DNA of 64,000 bases from Verrucomicrobiales bacterium (GTDB lineage Bacteria; Verrucomicrobiota; Verrucomicrobiia; Verrucomicrobiales; DEV007), in assembly GCA_029213195.1 (NCBI GenBank), contig JARGNI010000027.1, forward strand, positions 16,174 to 80,173, read 5' to 3'. Positions 1 through 9,150 of this stretch are shown in pieces. The position numbers and the translations under genes were made by a program. Below the pieces are notes generated by a model. It was given only the letters and a program-made list of their open reading frames with translations. It had not been told where the DNA came from and did not search any database. Position 1 is the stretch's first letter; every line of letters begins with the position of its first letter.

Positions 1-979
1 TCCCCAGTTTCAAGGTGCGCTTCATATGGCGATCGAGGGTGCTGCGAGAGAGGAGCAGTCGATCGCAAATCTCGCCCACGGTGATCCCGGAAAGGGCTTC
101 TGCCCGAATGAGGCGAACCGCGCGGAGCACGATGGGGTCCTCGATCACGAATTCATCAGAAGAACCGCGCACTTCGATTTCGCGAGGGGGAATGAGAATC
201 GGGCGTGACTCCGGAATCTTGCCTCGCATCCATCGATCGAGAATTTCAGCAGCTCGAAATCCCACGGTTTCTCCGTCGAAGCGAACACTGGTCAGGGGAG
301 GGGAGGCGAAATCGCAAAGGGTGGTTTCATTCTCGCAGCCGACGACGGCCACTTCTTCGGGGACCGCGATCCCAGTTCTTTGGCAGGCATCGAGAAGACG
401 GACTCCGAGTTGATCGTTGGCGGCAAAAATGCCGATGGGCTTCTCAAGGGAGCGGAGCCACTGAACCAATTCTTCCTGGTGAGATTCCCAGTCGGCCGGA
501 CTCGCTTCGCCCTGCGATGGGAGCAGCTCGCAGTTGGCATCAGCAATCTCGATTCGCTTGACGAAATTCCTGACTCGCTCTTCGAAAAAGGCTTCGTTGT
601 CGAGGGTGTAGGCGGCAAATCGACGGTAGCCTCGATGGAGGAAATGCTCCGCAACCTGCTCCCCGATCAGCGCATTGTCCATTCCCACGAAAGGGAGCGT
701 CGGCGTCAGGTGAGTCGAGCGGAGTTCTACCGCAGGAACCGATGCCTTCCGGATCGCCTCGGCCATTTCGAGGCTGTGGGTTCTCGTCATGATGCCGTCT
801 CCATCCCATTTCTCGAGCCACGGAGGAACCGAGGAGTCCAAGGCCCGCAACTCGAGAAACGTCGACCAGGGCCCGTGCGATTGGAGATATCGCCTCACTC
901 CGCCAAGCAGATCCCGGGTGTAAGATCGGGTCGTCTCGACGAGAATCGCGACGCGGAGAACGGAGGGTTGAGGTTTCAA
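1..979 (-). CDS. XylR-family AraC-type transcriptional regulator (3' end cut by window edge)
   Basis: Translating the minus strand gives a continuous frame that starts with a LacI/PurR-like sensor domain (RVAILVETTRSYTRDLLGG, the N-terminal signature of XylR-type regulators). It continues through an effector-binding fold with VGMDNALIGEQVAEHFLHRG and ends at the window edge inside an AraC-type helix-turn-helix (ITVGEICDRLLLSRSTLDRH). Family knowledge: such proteins sense a sugar or sugar derivative and activate a nearby catabolic operon. It lies divergent from the operon that begins at 1059, which is the likely target. No ATG fits the frame near the N-terminus; the TTG at 977-979 is the best start, without a convincing ribosome binding site, so the start is uncertain. 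The C-terminus lies outside the window. Confidence 0.85.
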   Translation of the reverse strand, partial: MKPQPSVLRVAILVETTRSYTRDLLGGVRRYLQSHGPWSTFLELRALDSSVPPWLEKWDGDGIMTRTHSLEMAEAIRKASVPAVELRSTHLTPTLPFVGMDNALIGEQVAEHFLHRGYRRFAAYTLDNEAFFEERVRNFVKRIEIADANCELLPSQGEASPADWESHQEELVQWLRSLEKPIGIFAANDQLGVRLLDACQRTGIAVPEEVAVVGCENETTLCDFASPPLTSVRFDGETVGFRAAEILDRWMRGKIPESRPILIPPREIEVRGSSDEFVIEDPIVLRAVRLIRAEALSGITVGEICDRLLLSRSTLDRHMKRTLKLG

Positions 980-1058
980 AATGGAGGTGACGAAAAACCT
1001 GAGGAATTCTGAATCATACCCGTAGCGACAGGGCCGTCAACGACGCTATTCTGGTTCC

Positions 1059-1628
1059 ATGTCAGAATTCATTGGAAAAGCTCTCATCGTGATCGGAGAT
1101 GCCACCGAGACGGTGGACACGCTCTATCCCTACTATCGGTTGCAGGAGGCAAAGATTCAGCCCGTCGTGATCGCTCCAGAGAAACGGCTCTACCAGATGG
1201 TGATGCACGAAGTGCGGCCGGGCTGGACCATCACCAAGGAGTGGGAGGGCTACCAGATGCAGGCCGACCTCGCCTTTTCAGAAGTCGATCCAAGCGAGTA
1301 TCTCGGAATCCTCTTTTCGGGTGGTCGTGCTCCCGAATACATCCGCGAAGATGAAGATCTCATCAACTTGACCCAGTGGTTTTTTGATCATGACAAACCC
1401 ATCGCCAGTGTTTGCCATGGTGTCGAGATTCCCGCCCGTGCCAATCGAGTGCGGGGACGACGCATGGCGACGGTGCCCAAGTGCCAGTTCGATCTCGAGA
1501 TCTGCGGAGGAACCTTTGTCAACGAGCCCTGCGTCATCGACGGCAACCTCGTATCCGGAAGGACCTTTCACGACAACGGTCACTATGTCGGGCCGTGGAT
1601 CAAGATGCTCGAAGAGGCGGCCTCCTGA
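1059..1628 (+). CDS. DJ-1/PfpI family protein
   Basis: This 189-residue protein has the DJ-1/PfpI (class I glutamine amidotransferase-like) fold. It has an N-terminal beta strand (KALIVIGDATETVDTLYPYY), a central glycine turn (GILFSGGRAPEYIR) and the nucleophile elbow SVCHGVEI, whose Cys is the conserved reactive residue. Family members act as proteases, deglycases, chaperones or small-molecule hydratases, so the substrate cannot be assigned. It is cytoplasmic, with no signal peptide. It is the first gene of a tightly spaced plus-strand run and starts about 80 bp from the divergent XylR-type regulator. The next gene follows after 21 bp. Confidence 0.85.
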   Translation: MSEFIGKALIVIGDATETVDTLYPYYRLQEAKIQPVVIAPEKRLYQMVMHEVRPGWTITKEWEGYQMQADLAFSEVDPSEYLGILFSGGRAPEYIREDEDLINLTQWFFDHDKPIASVCHGVEIPARANRVRGRRMATVPKCQFDLEICGGTFVNEPCVIDGNLVSGRTFHDNGHYVGPWIKMLEEAAS

Positions 1629-1649
1629 AACCCTGACAAACACTTCGCG

Positions 1650-2564
1650 ATGAATCGTAGAACTGCCCTGGAAATGCTCGGGCTCAGCGCGGTGGCTGCG
1701 CTTGGTCCTCAAGTGGCTTCCGCTGCGAAGCAACATCCTCGTTATGTCCTATCGTCTGCCATGTATGGCGATCTGCCTCTCGAAGCCGTCCTGGCAGAAG
1801 CGAAGCGAGCCGGTTGTGAGTCGGTCGACATCTGGCGGAAGGTGCATGCGACCCATCGTGAACAGATCACGGAGATGGGGGACGAGGCGTTCCAGTCCCT
1901 TCTCGAGAAACACGAAACGAAAATGTCCGTTTCGACCTGTTATCCGCTCGGGCCGTTCAAGCAGGATGACGAACTCCGCTGGGTCAAAAAGAACGGCGGC
2001 TTCCTTACGGTTTGTGGTTCGGGCAGGATGGGGGAGAAAGATCCTGTGGGCGAAGAGGCGAAACGACAGGTAAAAGCTTTTTTCGAGAAGTTGAAGCCGC
2101 ATTACGAGCTTGCTGAGGAACTCGGGGTAACGATGGCGATCGAGAACCACAAGAACGCGATGCTCTCTTCGCCAGACTCGATCCGATACTTTGCCGAGAT
2201 GAATCCGTCGAAGAACGTGGGGATCGCCTTTGCACCCCATCACCTCTACGATGCCGTCGAAGAAATCCCCGGCTTGCTGCGGGACTGTGGGAAGGAGAAT
2301 CTACCGTTCATCTACTTCCAGGAGCATCACCCTTCTTCCAAAACGAAGATGGCCAAGGAAGAGGAACTGAAACAATTGCCGGGCTTCGGCTCGCTGGACT
2401 ATGTTCCGATCCTTGCGGCTTTGCAGGTGGTCGAGTTTTCCGGGCTGGCTGAGATTTTCATGCACCCCGTTCCGCGGGGAATCCCTGTTTTGCCTACGGC
2501 GGAGGAAATCACCGACGTGATTCTCAAATCGCGAGCCTACATCGAGGAATGCCTGCCGGAATGA
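1650..2564 (+). CDS. Exported sugar phosphate isomerase/epimerase-like TIM-barrel protein
   Basis: The 304-residue product begins with a short export signal (MNRRTALEMLGLSAVAALGPQ; the NRRTAL start resembles a Tat motif). A xylose-isomerase-like AP-endonuclease-2 TIM barrel follows. Conserved barrel elements include LEAVLAEAKRAGCESVDIW near the N-terminus, VTMAIENHKN at the metal-binding strand and VGIAFAPHHLYD after it. PVC genomes carry many secreted paralogues of this family, generally assigned to sugar isomerisation or epimerisation. Its stop overlaps the start region of the following cytochrome gene, so the two are probably translationally coupled. The substrate is unknown. Confidence 0.8.
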   Translation: MNRRTALEMLGLSAVAALGPQVASAAKQHPRYVLSSAMYGDLPLEAVLAEAKRAGCESVDIWRKVHATHREQITEMGDEAFQSLLEKHETKMSVSTCYPLGPFKQDDELRWVKKNGGFLTVCGSGRMGEKDPVGEEAKRQVKAFFEKLKPHYELAEELGVTMAIENHKNAMLSSPDSIRYFAEMNPSKNVGIAFAPHHLYDAVEEIPGLLRDCGKENLPFIYFQEHHPSSKTKMAKEEELKQLPGFGSLDYVPILAALQVVEFSGLAEIFMHPVPRGIPVLPTAEEITDVILKSRAYIEECLPE

Positions 2565-4768
2565 TGGAGCTGGGCAAAAAGTCAACAGGGTTAAGACCTC
2601 GAACCAACCCTGTTCCATCCGAGATCCGGACGAATGGATTGTTTCGAAAAGGCAGCACGAGGTTTTTCCGGAGTCCTCTTGGGAGTGCGGCATGGTTAGT
2701 GTTGGTGATCGGGGTCTGCCTGTGGGCTAAGATCCCAGTTTTCTCCCAGCCTCACGTCGCCGGATACGAGCGGTTTCATGCTGATGAGGCGAGTGTCGAG
2801 GGAGGCGCGATTCTCTTTTCGGAGCTGGGCTGTGCCAGTTGTCATGGAGGATCCGACATGATTGTCCCGCGGCAAGGCCCTGCGTTGACGAACCTGAGCA
2901 GTCGGGTGGATCGTGATTGGGTGCGGTCTTTCCTGAAAACGCCGGAAAGTGGGAGGAAAGGATCGACGATGCCTTCCCTGGTTCACGGGTTGAGCGATGA
3001 GGAGATCGATGGTGTCGTGGACTATCTTGGTTCGTTGGGCAAAGGATTGAAATTTCGAGCAGAGCGTCACGCCAACGCCGAGCGAGGAAGTGCGTTGTAT
3101 CATGAAAAGGGATGTATCGCCTGCCACGAACCGACCGATGACTTCCGGGGGCCGCGTGCGAGAGGTGATCAGTTTGAATCGGAGTTCGCGATAGCCCATC
3201 CCGAACTCACGAAGAAGACGAGCCTGGCCGCGCTACATCATTTCCTGATGCAGCCTTCCGCTTTCCGACCCGACGGACGCATGCCGCACTTTGCCCTGGA
3301 GAAGCAAGAGGCGATGGATATCGCGGCGCACCTGATGGACTTTCAACCCAGCGACCCGCGGGAGGCCGTGACGCTGAAGCCCTGGCCGAAAGCCGACGCC
3401 AGTTCGATCGAGTTGGGAAAGGCGGTCGTTCAAAAGCAGAACTGCGCTGCCTGCCATTCTCTTCCCGGGATCGAGGCATCCACTCCTTTCCCGCTGGATG
3501 CGACGGAGAGAGCAACCGGCTGTCTCAGCCGCGAGAAGGAAGAGGGGGTGCCTTTCTATCCGCTCTCGGAAGGTCAGCGAGCCTCGCTGCTTCTCTTTCT
3601 CTCCCGAGAGGACCGATCCTCTCACGACGAGTTGAGCTTTGCGGCGATGAACTGTGTTGCCTGTCATGAACGGGATGGCAGGGGAGGGCCGTCGCCGGAG
3701 ACTGACCCTTACTTCGTCGGAATGGAATCCCTCGGGGATTCGGGGCGGATCCCGCCACCGCTGACGGGGGTTGGTCACAAGCTTCTCCCCGACGCGATGA
3801 AGCATGTCTTTACCGGACTCGAAGGCAGCCGAGTTCGTTCCTATTTGAAGACACAGATGCCGGTCTATGGCCAACATTCCGAGGTGCTCACGAAATGGTT
3901 GCAGGAGGAGGATAGCAGGGTGGAAACGCATTCCGATCCTCTCGATGCGGAACCGTCTGGCGACTCTATCGGTGCGGGCCAGAAGTTGCTGGGGATTCAC
4001 GGCGGAGTGAATTGCATTACCTGTCACCAGTGGGACCAAAAGGATTCTCTGGGGATTCCAGCGCTCGACATTTCCCGGCTCGATCAGCGGCTACGGTATG
4101 ATTGGTTTCACGAGTACCTCCTCAACCCGGCCTCCTATCGACCCGGCACCTTGATGCCTCCACTCTGGCCAGGAGGGAACTCGACGGTCCCCGATGTGCT
4201 GGAAGGGAATGCCGAAAAGCAGATCGGCGCGATCTGGGCGTTTATCGCCAAGGGAGAGGGAATCCCGGAAGGCTTTCCCGACCGCAGTGGGGGGCAGTTC
4301 GAACTCGTTCCGACGGATCAGCCGATCATCCAGCGGACCTTTTTCAATCAAACGGGAACCAAGGCGATTCTCGTGGGATTCCCGGGCAAGGTTCATCTCG
4401 CTTACGATGGAGCAAAGGGGAAACCTTCCTTGATCTGGCGCGGGGGGTTCTTCGATGCGTATGATACCTGGTTCACGAGAGCGGCGCCCTTTGGGGATCC
4501 GTTAGGAGAAGATACCCGCCTCTTCGAGGGGGAGACGGGAGAGCGCCGATTCCTGGGCTACCGCCTGGACCGGGAGGGCAATCCGACCTTCCTCCTGCGA
4601 GTGGGTGATCAGAAGCTGGAAGACCATTTCGAGGTGAGTGATGGAATCCTCAAGCGTGTCCTTCGCTGGGATTCCGGGGAAGAACCGGCCGTTGGTCACC
4701 CCAAGGGTGTCGAGAAAACGATTCGACGGAAAGACGGGCTGCTGGAGGTGGAATACCGATGGAAATGA
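2561..4768 (+). CDS. Multihaem c-type cytochrome protein (five CxxCH)
   Basis: A membrane-anchoring or signal segment (SAAWLVLVIGVCLWA) is followed by a large extracytoplasmic protein. It has five c-type haem motifs: CASCH, CIACH, CAACH, CVACH and CITCH, near residues 91, 185, 295, 365 and 485 of about 735. Several repeat the monohaem cytochrome c pattern with a distal MP (STMPSLVHGL, GTLMPPLW). The last 180 residues lack haem motifs. The likely role is periplasmic electron transfer from the dehydrogenase-like product of the next gene. ATG codons at 2549, 2561 and 2564 are in frame; 2561 is preferred because GAGGA lies about 13 nt upstream. It overlaps the next gene by 10 nt. Confidence 0.85.
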   Translation: MMELGKKSTGLRPRTNPVPSEIRTNGLFRKGSTRFFRSPLGSAAWLVLVIGVCLWAKIPVFSQPHVAGYERFHADEASVEGGAILFSELGCASCHGGSDMIVPRQGPALTNLSSRVDRDWVRSFLKTPESGRKGSTMPSLVHGLSDEEIDGVVDYLGSLGKGLKFRAERHANAERGSALYHEKGCIACHEPTDDFRGPRARGDQFESEFAIAHPELTKKTSLAALHHFLMQPSAFRPDGRMPHFALEKQEAMDIAAHLMDFQPSDPREAVTLKPWPKADASSIELGKAVVQKQNCAACHSLPGIEASTPFPLDATERATGCLSREKEEGVPFYPLSEGQRASLLLFLSREDRSSHDELSFAAMNCVACHERDGRGGPSPETDPYFVGMESLGDSGRIPPPLTGVGHKLLPDAMKHVFTGLEGSRVRSYLKTQMPVYGQHSEVLTKWLQEEDSRVETHSDPLDAEPSGDSIGAGQKLLGIHGGVNCITCHQWDQKDSLGIPALDISRLDQRLRYDWFHEYLLNPASYRPGTLMPPLWPGGNSTVPDVLEGNAEKQIGAIWAFIAKGEGIPEGFPDRSGGQFELVPTDQPIIQRTFFNQTGTKAILVGFPGKVHLAYDGAKGKPSLIWRGGFFDAYDTWFTRAAPFGDPLGEDTRLFEGETGERRFLGYRLDREGNPTFLLRVGDQKLEDHFEVSDGILKRVLRWDSGEEPAVGHPKGVEKTIRRKDGLLEVEYRWK

Positions 4769-6264
4769 AATTCAGGATTATAGTTTTGGCAGGAATTCTG
4801 GGGCTTGGGCTTGCTGCGGGGCAGGAACCGCAGGTGAGCTACCAGGTTCAGCATCTCTTGACCGCCAGTTCTCCCAGTGATTCCCGATCCAAGGAGTGGA
4901 AGCCAGGTGACGGACTGACTCTCGAAGTCAGCGGGATGGCGTGGATGGGAAAGGAACTCGCACTCTCGATTCGAAAAGGAGAAGTCTGGATTGTGGAGAA
5001 TCCTCTGGCGGAGAATCCTGAGGATCTGAAGTTTCGGCTGTTTGCTTCGGGACTGCACGAGCCTCTCGGATTGGCGGTCGATGGCGATGACCTCCTCGTA
5101 TCGCAGCGAGCTGAGATCACGAGGCTTCAGGATTCCGATGGTGATGGCGTCGCCGATGCCTACCTCACCGAGTGTGATGGCTGGAATGTCTCCGGGAACT
5201 ATCACGCCTATTCCTACGGGCCGGAACGCGATGGGGAAGGAAATCTGTGGGTGACCCTGAATCTTGGCATGGGGCAGCTCGCCGACAATTCCATCGGTTG
5301 GCGAGGTTGGGGCGGCATCATTGGAGGCGATGGCCGCTTCCAACCCAAGGCGATGGGGATGCGTTCGCCAAGTGGTCTCGGGGCCAACCTGGACGGGGAC
5401 ATGTTCTACACCGATCAACAGGGCACGTGGATTCCCGCCAGCCCGGTCTATCACTTGCGACCGGGTGTCTTTTTTGGAAACCAGGAATCGCTGGGCACGC
5501 TCGAGAATCCGAACGCGCCCTTTCAACTGAGCCAAGTTCCGAAGCCCAATCAGCCTTATCCGAAAGCGTTGCGGAGTGTGAAGGAGTTTGTCCCTCCGGC
5601 CGTGTGGCTGCCCTACAACAAGCTCGGTCGTTCCACGACCGATATCGAGGTGATTCCCGAGGGAGAGGCATTTGGTCCCTTCGGTGGGCAGCTCCTCGTG
5701 GGGGAATTCACCAATTCTGCAATCCAGCGGGTCTTTCTCGAGAAGGTCGATGGCGAATACCAGGGCGCCTGTTTTCCATTTCTCGATGGTTTCCCTGCAG
5801 CGGTGGTTCGCTTGTCATTTGGTCCGGATGGTTCGCTCTTTGTCGGAATGACCAATCGGGGATGGTCTTCATTGGGGAATCGCTCCTACGGACTCTCTCG
5901 GGTTACTTATCAGGGCGAGGCGCCATTTGCGATCCAGGAGATGAAAGCTCGGCCAACGGGTTTTGAACTTCTCTTTACCCATCCGATCGATCCCGAGAGC
6001 GTGAAGTCGGATTCCGGGCTTTCGATGACCAATTTCACCTACGAATACTCCTCGTCGTATGGTGGCGAGGAGATCGATACCCAGGCGAATGCGATCCGGA
6101 ATCGAACGCTCTCCGAGGACGGGAAGACTCTTGTCCTCGAGATTGAAGGACTTCGGGAACTCTATGTCCATGAGTTGCATCTCGATGGCATTCGGTCCCG
6201 TTCGGGGGAGTCTCTTTCCCAGCCCCGCGCTTACTACACGCTCAATCGCATTCCCAAACCATGA
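4759..6264 (+). CDS. Secreted beta-propeller dehydrogenase-like protein (PQQ/NHL type)
   Basis: The 501-residue product has a signal peptide (FRIIVLAGILGLGLAAGQEP) and a propeller like those of soluble PQQ-dependent sugar dehydrogenases and the PVC 'membrane-bound dehydrogenase' group. Visible blades include GLAVDGDDLLVSQRAEITRL, a calcium-type loop DSDGDGVAD, and FGPDGSLFVGMTNRGW near residue 355. The segment after about residue 385 is a separate small beta domain. It overlaps the multihaem cytochrome gene by 10 nt and the next gene by 4 nt. That suggests a dehydrogenase-cytochrome pair in the periplasm. The substrate is not deducible, and PQQ binding is inferred from fold resemblance only. 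Confidence 0.7.
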   Translation: MEMKFRIIVLAGILGLGLAAGQEPQVSYQVQHLLTASSPSDSRSKEWKPGDGLTLEVSGMAWMGKELALSIRKGEVWIVENPLAENPEDLKFRLFASGLHEPLGLAVDGDDLLVSQRAEITRLQDSDGDGVADAYLTECDGWNVSGNYHAYSYGPERDGEGNLWVTLNLGMGQLADNSIGWRGWGGIIGGDGRFQPKAMGMRSPSGLGANLDGDMFYTDQQGTWIPASPVYHLRPGVFFGNQESLGTLENPNAPFQLSQVPKPNQPYPKALRSVKEFVPPAVWLPYNKLGRSTTDIEVIPEGEAFGPFGGQLLVGEFTNSAIQRVFLEKVDGEYQGACFPFLDGFPAAVVRLSFGPDGSLFVGMTNRGWSSLGNRSYGLSRVTYQGEAPFAIQEMKARPTGFELLFTHPIDPESVKSDSGLSMTNFTYEYSSSYGGEEIDTQANAIRNRTLSEDGKTLVLEIEGLRELYVHELHLDGIRSRSGESLSQPRAYYTLNRIPKP

Positions 6265-8192
6265 GATTCGCAATCCTCAGTCTTTCTCTCTGCAGCTCGT
6301 TGCTTGCTCAGGATCATCCCTGGCCTGATCCGGTGGCCAATCATGTCGTGCCCTACCAGAGTCTCGGGATCACCCATGGACCGGTGCTCGGGCAGATCAG
6401 TGACGAGTCGGTGCGGGTCTGGATCCGGACGGCGGAAGCGCTCCCGTTTTCGGTCATGGTTTCGGAGAGTCTGCCCTTCGAGAATGCGATTGCAGTGGAC
6501 GGAGAAACGGACCCGGAAAAGGACTTCACTGGATGGGTGACCGTGAAAGGACTGAAAGCCAACACGCGCTATTACTATGCCGTGAAACTCCGTGGAGAGA
6601 TTGTCGACATCCGGGCCGAGGTCGATCAACCATGGCCCTCATTTCGAACCCTGCCCGACGCCCAGAGCTTCGCTCACGAGTTCAATCCGGACGGGAAGTT
6701 CAACTTCTCCTTCTCGATCGGCGCCTGCCAGCGTCAACGTTCGCCGAAGGACACCTATGGGATCTACGCGAATCCTCCGGCCTTCAACACCCTCTGGGAA
6801 AAGCATCGTGAGGACCTCTTTTTTCACATCATCAATGGAGATTACACCTACGAGGAGACGCTCGATGGAACTCTCGGCGGGATCGAAAGCAACTACCGAC
6901 TCTACCTGGAACGGGGGCGATCCTTGAATCGATTCCTGCGTCACGTCCCCATGTTCACGATGTTCAATGATCATGAGGTGACCGACAATATCGATGGAGC
7001 CGGAGAAGTAGGACTGGCCAACGGGAGCTACCTTGTCAGGGACCCCGCTGTCGCGGTCTGGCAATACTATGCCAACTGGGCGAATGATGAAGCGCCTCAT
7101 CGCGGATCGCTTCGATTCGGAACCGCGAAGCTGACGCAAGGTGAAGGTGTTCTCGTCGACGAGTCGGCGGACTTTTCCAAGCTGAATCTCGATCAAGTCA
7201 GCACTCTTCATGTCGGTCCGTACATGAAAGGCGGAGACAAGGAGAAGGAACATGTCAGGCACCGAGGAGGAAAGAATGCAGGTGTCTACCGAGTGGAGGA
7301 AGTCATCGACGCCCATCGTCTTCGTATCTCGCCTCCGGCGCGAATGACGAACGAGGCTCCCTACAGCATCGGGACGCATCACTACTTTGATCGCATCATT
7401 GGCAATTCCCATTTTATCTTTCTCGATACGCGAAGCGAGCGGAGCGAATTCAAAGGGCCGAAGAACGCAGCCAAGCCTGGCGAGACCATTCTCGGTCCGG
7501 TGCAGAAAAAATGGTTTCTCGAAACCGCAAGGTCGTCACCGGCCGAGTTTCTCTTCATCGTCTCGGGAGATCCCTGGGTGATCTATCATTCCGCCTACCA
7601 CATGCGTGGCGAGAGCACGGAGACAAAGGGCGATGGCTTCGCCGGATATGTCGAAGAGCGCGAGGAGTTGATCGAAGCGCTCGATGGAATCTCGAAACCG
7701 GTCCTGATTCTCTCGGGCGATGTTCACCAGCCTTTCTCGGTCCAGATCACGGACAACGTCTGGGAGTTCCTCTGTTCTCCAATCAACTCGGCGAATCACC
7801 CCATCGGGACCGCAGGGCTGCCACCACTCGGGGGGTGGTTCGACAGCCAGGGGCGAAAGGTGAAGATCAAGTGGTGTGGCGGCTACCCTGACAATGTGCA
7901 CTACCTGAGACAGCGCCACACGAACTACACGGTGGTGCAGGTCAACAACGTGGTGCGGGCTGGGCGAAATGATCGCGAGGGGTTGCAGTACCTGGCCTAT
8001 GACGAACCGCAGGTCATCGTGCGATTCCACGATGGCTACACGGGAGATCTCCTCTATGCCGAGTCGATCTCGACGATGGATGCCAAGCCGGAAGGAAAGG
8101 CCGCACCGAAAGTGAACCGTTTCGGGCACTGGTTTCAGAAAGAGGAACCCGAGACGAAGAAGGAGATCGACAACGGTAAGAAAGCGCGTTGA
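6261..8192 (+). CDS. PhoD-like alkaline phosphatase/phosphodiesterase
   Basis: This is a secreted 643-residue protein with a short signal (FAILSLSLCSSLLAQD). A fibronectin-like N-terminal domain (GPVLGQISDESVRVWIRT, GLKANTRYYYAVKL) is followed by a PhoD-type metallophosphatase core. Metal-ligand motifs visible in order are IINGDYTYEE, MFNDHEVTDN, and LILSGDVHQPF towards the C-terminus. PhoD enzymes hydrolyse phosphate mono- or diesters outside the cell. It shares ATGA with the preceding gene, and the next gene begins 7 nt later, so it belongs to the same operon. An insertion of about 100 residues between the second and third motif (around 290-390) is longer than in compact PhoD proteins. Confidence 0.85.
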   Translation: MRFAILSLSLCSSLLAQDHPWPDPVANHVVPYQSLGITHGPVLGQISDESVRVWIRTAEALPFSVMVSESLPFENAIAVDGETDPEKDFTGWVTVKGLKANTRYYYAVKLRGEIVDIRAEVDQPWPSFRTLPDAQSFAHEFNPDGKFNFSFSIGACQRQRSPKDTYGIYANPPAFNTLWEKHREDLFFHIINGDYTYEETLDGTLGGIESNYRLYLERGRSLNRFLRHVPMFTMFNDHEVTDNIDGAGEVGLANGSYLVRDPAVAVWQYYANWANDEAPHRGSLRFGTAKLTQGEGVLVDESADFSKLNLDQVSTLHVGPYMKGGDKEKEHVRHRGGKNAGVYRVEEVIDAHRLRISPPARMTNEAPYSIGTHHYFDRIIGNSHFIFLDTRSERSEFKGPKNAAKPGETILGPVQKKWFLETARSSPAEFLFIVSGDPWVIYHSAYHMRGESTETKGDGFAGYVEEREELIEALDGISKPVLILSGDVHQPFSVQITDNVWEFLCSPINSANHPIGTAGLPPLGGWFDSQGRKVKIKWCGGYPDNVHYLRQRHTNYTVVQVNNVVRAGRNDREGLQYLAYDEPQVIVRFHDGYTGDLLYAESISTMDAKPEGKAAPKVNRFGHWFQKEEPETKKEIDNGKKAR

Positions 8193-8199
8193 TTCCGGA

Positions 8200-9150
8200 A
8201 TGGAGAAACCGCCTGTCCTCTTGATCCTCAATCCTGTCTCGGGGCAAGGGGACTACGCAGCGATCAAGACCGAAGTCGAAGAGACTCTGCAGGAGAGAAG
8301 AGTCGACTATGTTCTGCGCGAGACCGAGGGGGAAGGCGATGCCTTGCGCTGGGCACGAGAGGCGAAAGATTTTTCTCTCGTTCTCGTAGGGGGAGGGGAT
8401 GGAACGATCATGGAAGCGATGAGCGGGATGATCGAAAACCCGCGCCCCATCCCGCTCGCCCAACTTGGCATGGGCACCGCGAACCTTCTCGCTCGTGCCC
8501 TGGCCATTCCCACGAAGATCGGCGCAGGTCTGGATCTCGCCCTCGAAAGCGGGGTTTCGACCCAGATGGATGTCGGCTACCTGACCCAGCAGCAGCGTTA
8601 TTTTGCGCTCGTGGCAGGGTCTGGCTGGGATGCGCGAATGATCCAGGATGCCAACCGTGAATTGAAGAATCGTCTCGGCTTTCTTGCCTACGTCTGGACG
8701 GGCTTGGTCAATCTCTTCCGCCTGAACAATGCAAACGTGACCCTTGAGATCGACGGGCAGGAGCATTCGTTCCGAGCACACACGGTGGAGGTGATCAATG
8801 TCGGAGAGATCTATGGGACGGGGATCGCGCTGGGGGAGGACATGAGCCCCCACGACGGAAACCTCAATGTGGCCATCGCGAGTTCGCATAGTGCGTGGGG
8901 GCTCTTCAAACTCGCTTTTCGAATCTTTACGAAGCACTACCGAAACTCCACGAGCCTCCAGTATTTCACCGCTTCGCGTATCTCGGTCGATGCCGAGCCG
9001 CCGTTGCCACTCCAGATCGATGGGGAGGCCATTGGCCAGACCCCCTACGAAATCGAAGTGGTTCCCAATGGTGTTCGGCTCATCGTGCCTCGCGAGTATG
9101 CGGAAACCAAGAAGCTCGAGTTCGAGAGCAATCCCTTTTCTTCCTCATGA
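8200..9150 (+). CDS. Diacylglycerol kinase-family lipid kinase (YegS/BmrU-like)
   Basis: The 316-residue cytoplasmic protein has the DAGK catalytic signature. LLILNPVSGQGD forms the first nucleotide-binding loop, LVLVGGGDGTIMEAMSGM carries the GGDGT motif, and LAQLGMGTANLLARALAIP follows. The C-terminal beta domain ends in PLPLQIDGEAIGQTP, typical of YegS-like enzymes. These kinases phosphorylate diacylglycerol or related lipids with ATP. The gene begins 7 nt after the phosphatase gene, and its stop overlaps the sulfatase start (ATGA). The pairing with a phosphatase and a sulfatase may concern head-group or polar-lipid turnover; that is inference. Confidence 0.85.
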   Translation: MEKPPVLLILNPVSGQGDYAAIKTEVEETLQERRVDYVLRETEGEGDALRWAREAKDFSLVLVGGGDGTIMEAMSGMIENPRPIPLAQLGMGTANLLARALAIPTKIGAGLDLALESGVSTQMDVGYLTQQQRYFALVAGSGWDARMIQDANRELKNRLGFLAYVWTGLVNLFRLNNANVTLEIDGQEHSFRAHTVEVINVGEIYGTGIALGEDMSPHDGNLNVAIASSHSAWGLFKLAFRIFTKHYRNSTSLQYFTASRISVDAEPPLPLQIDGEAIGQTPYEIEVVPNGVRLIVPREYAETKKLEFESNPFSSS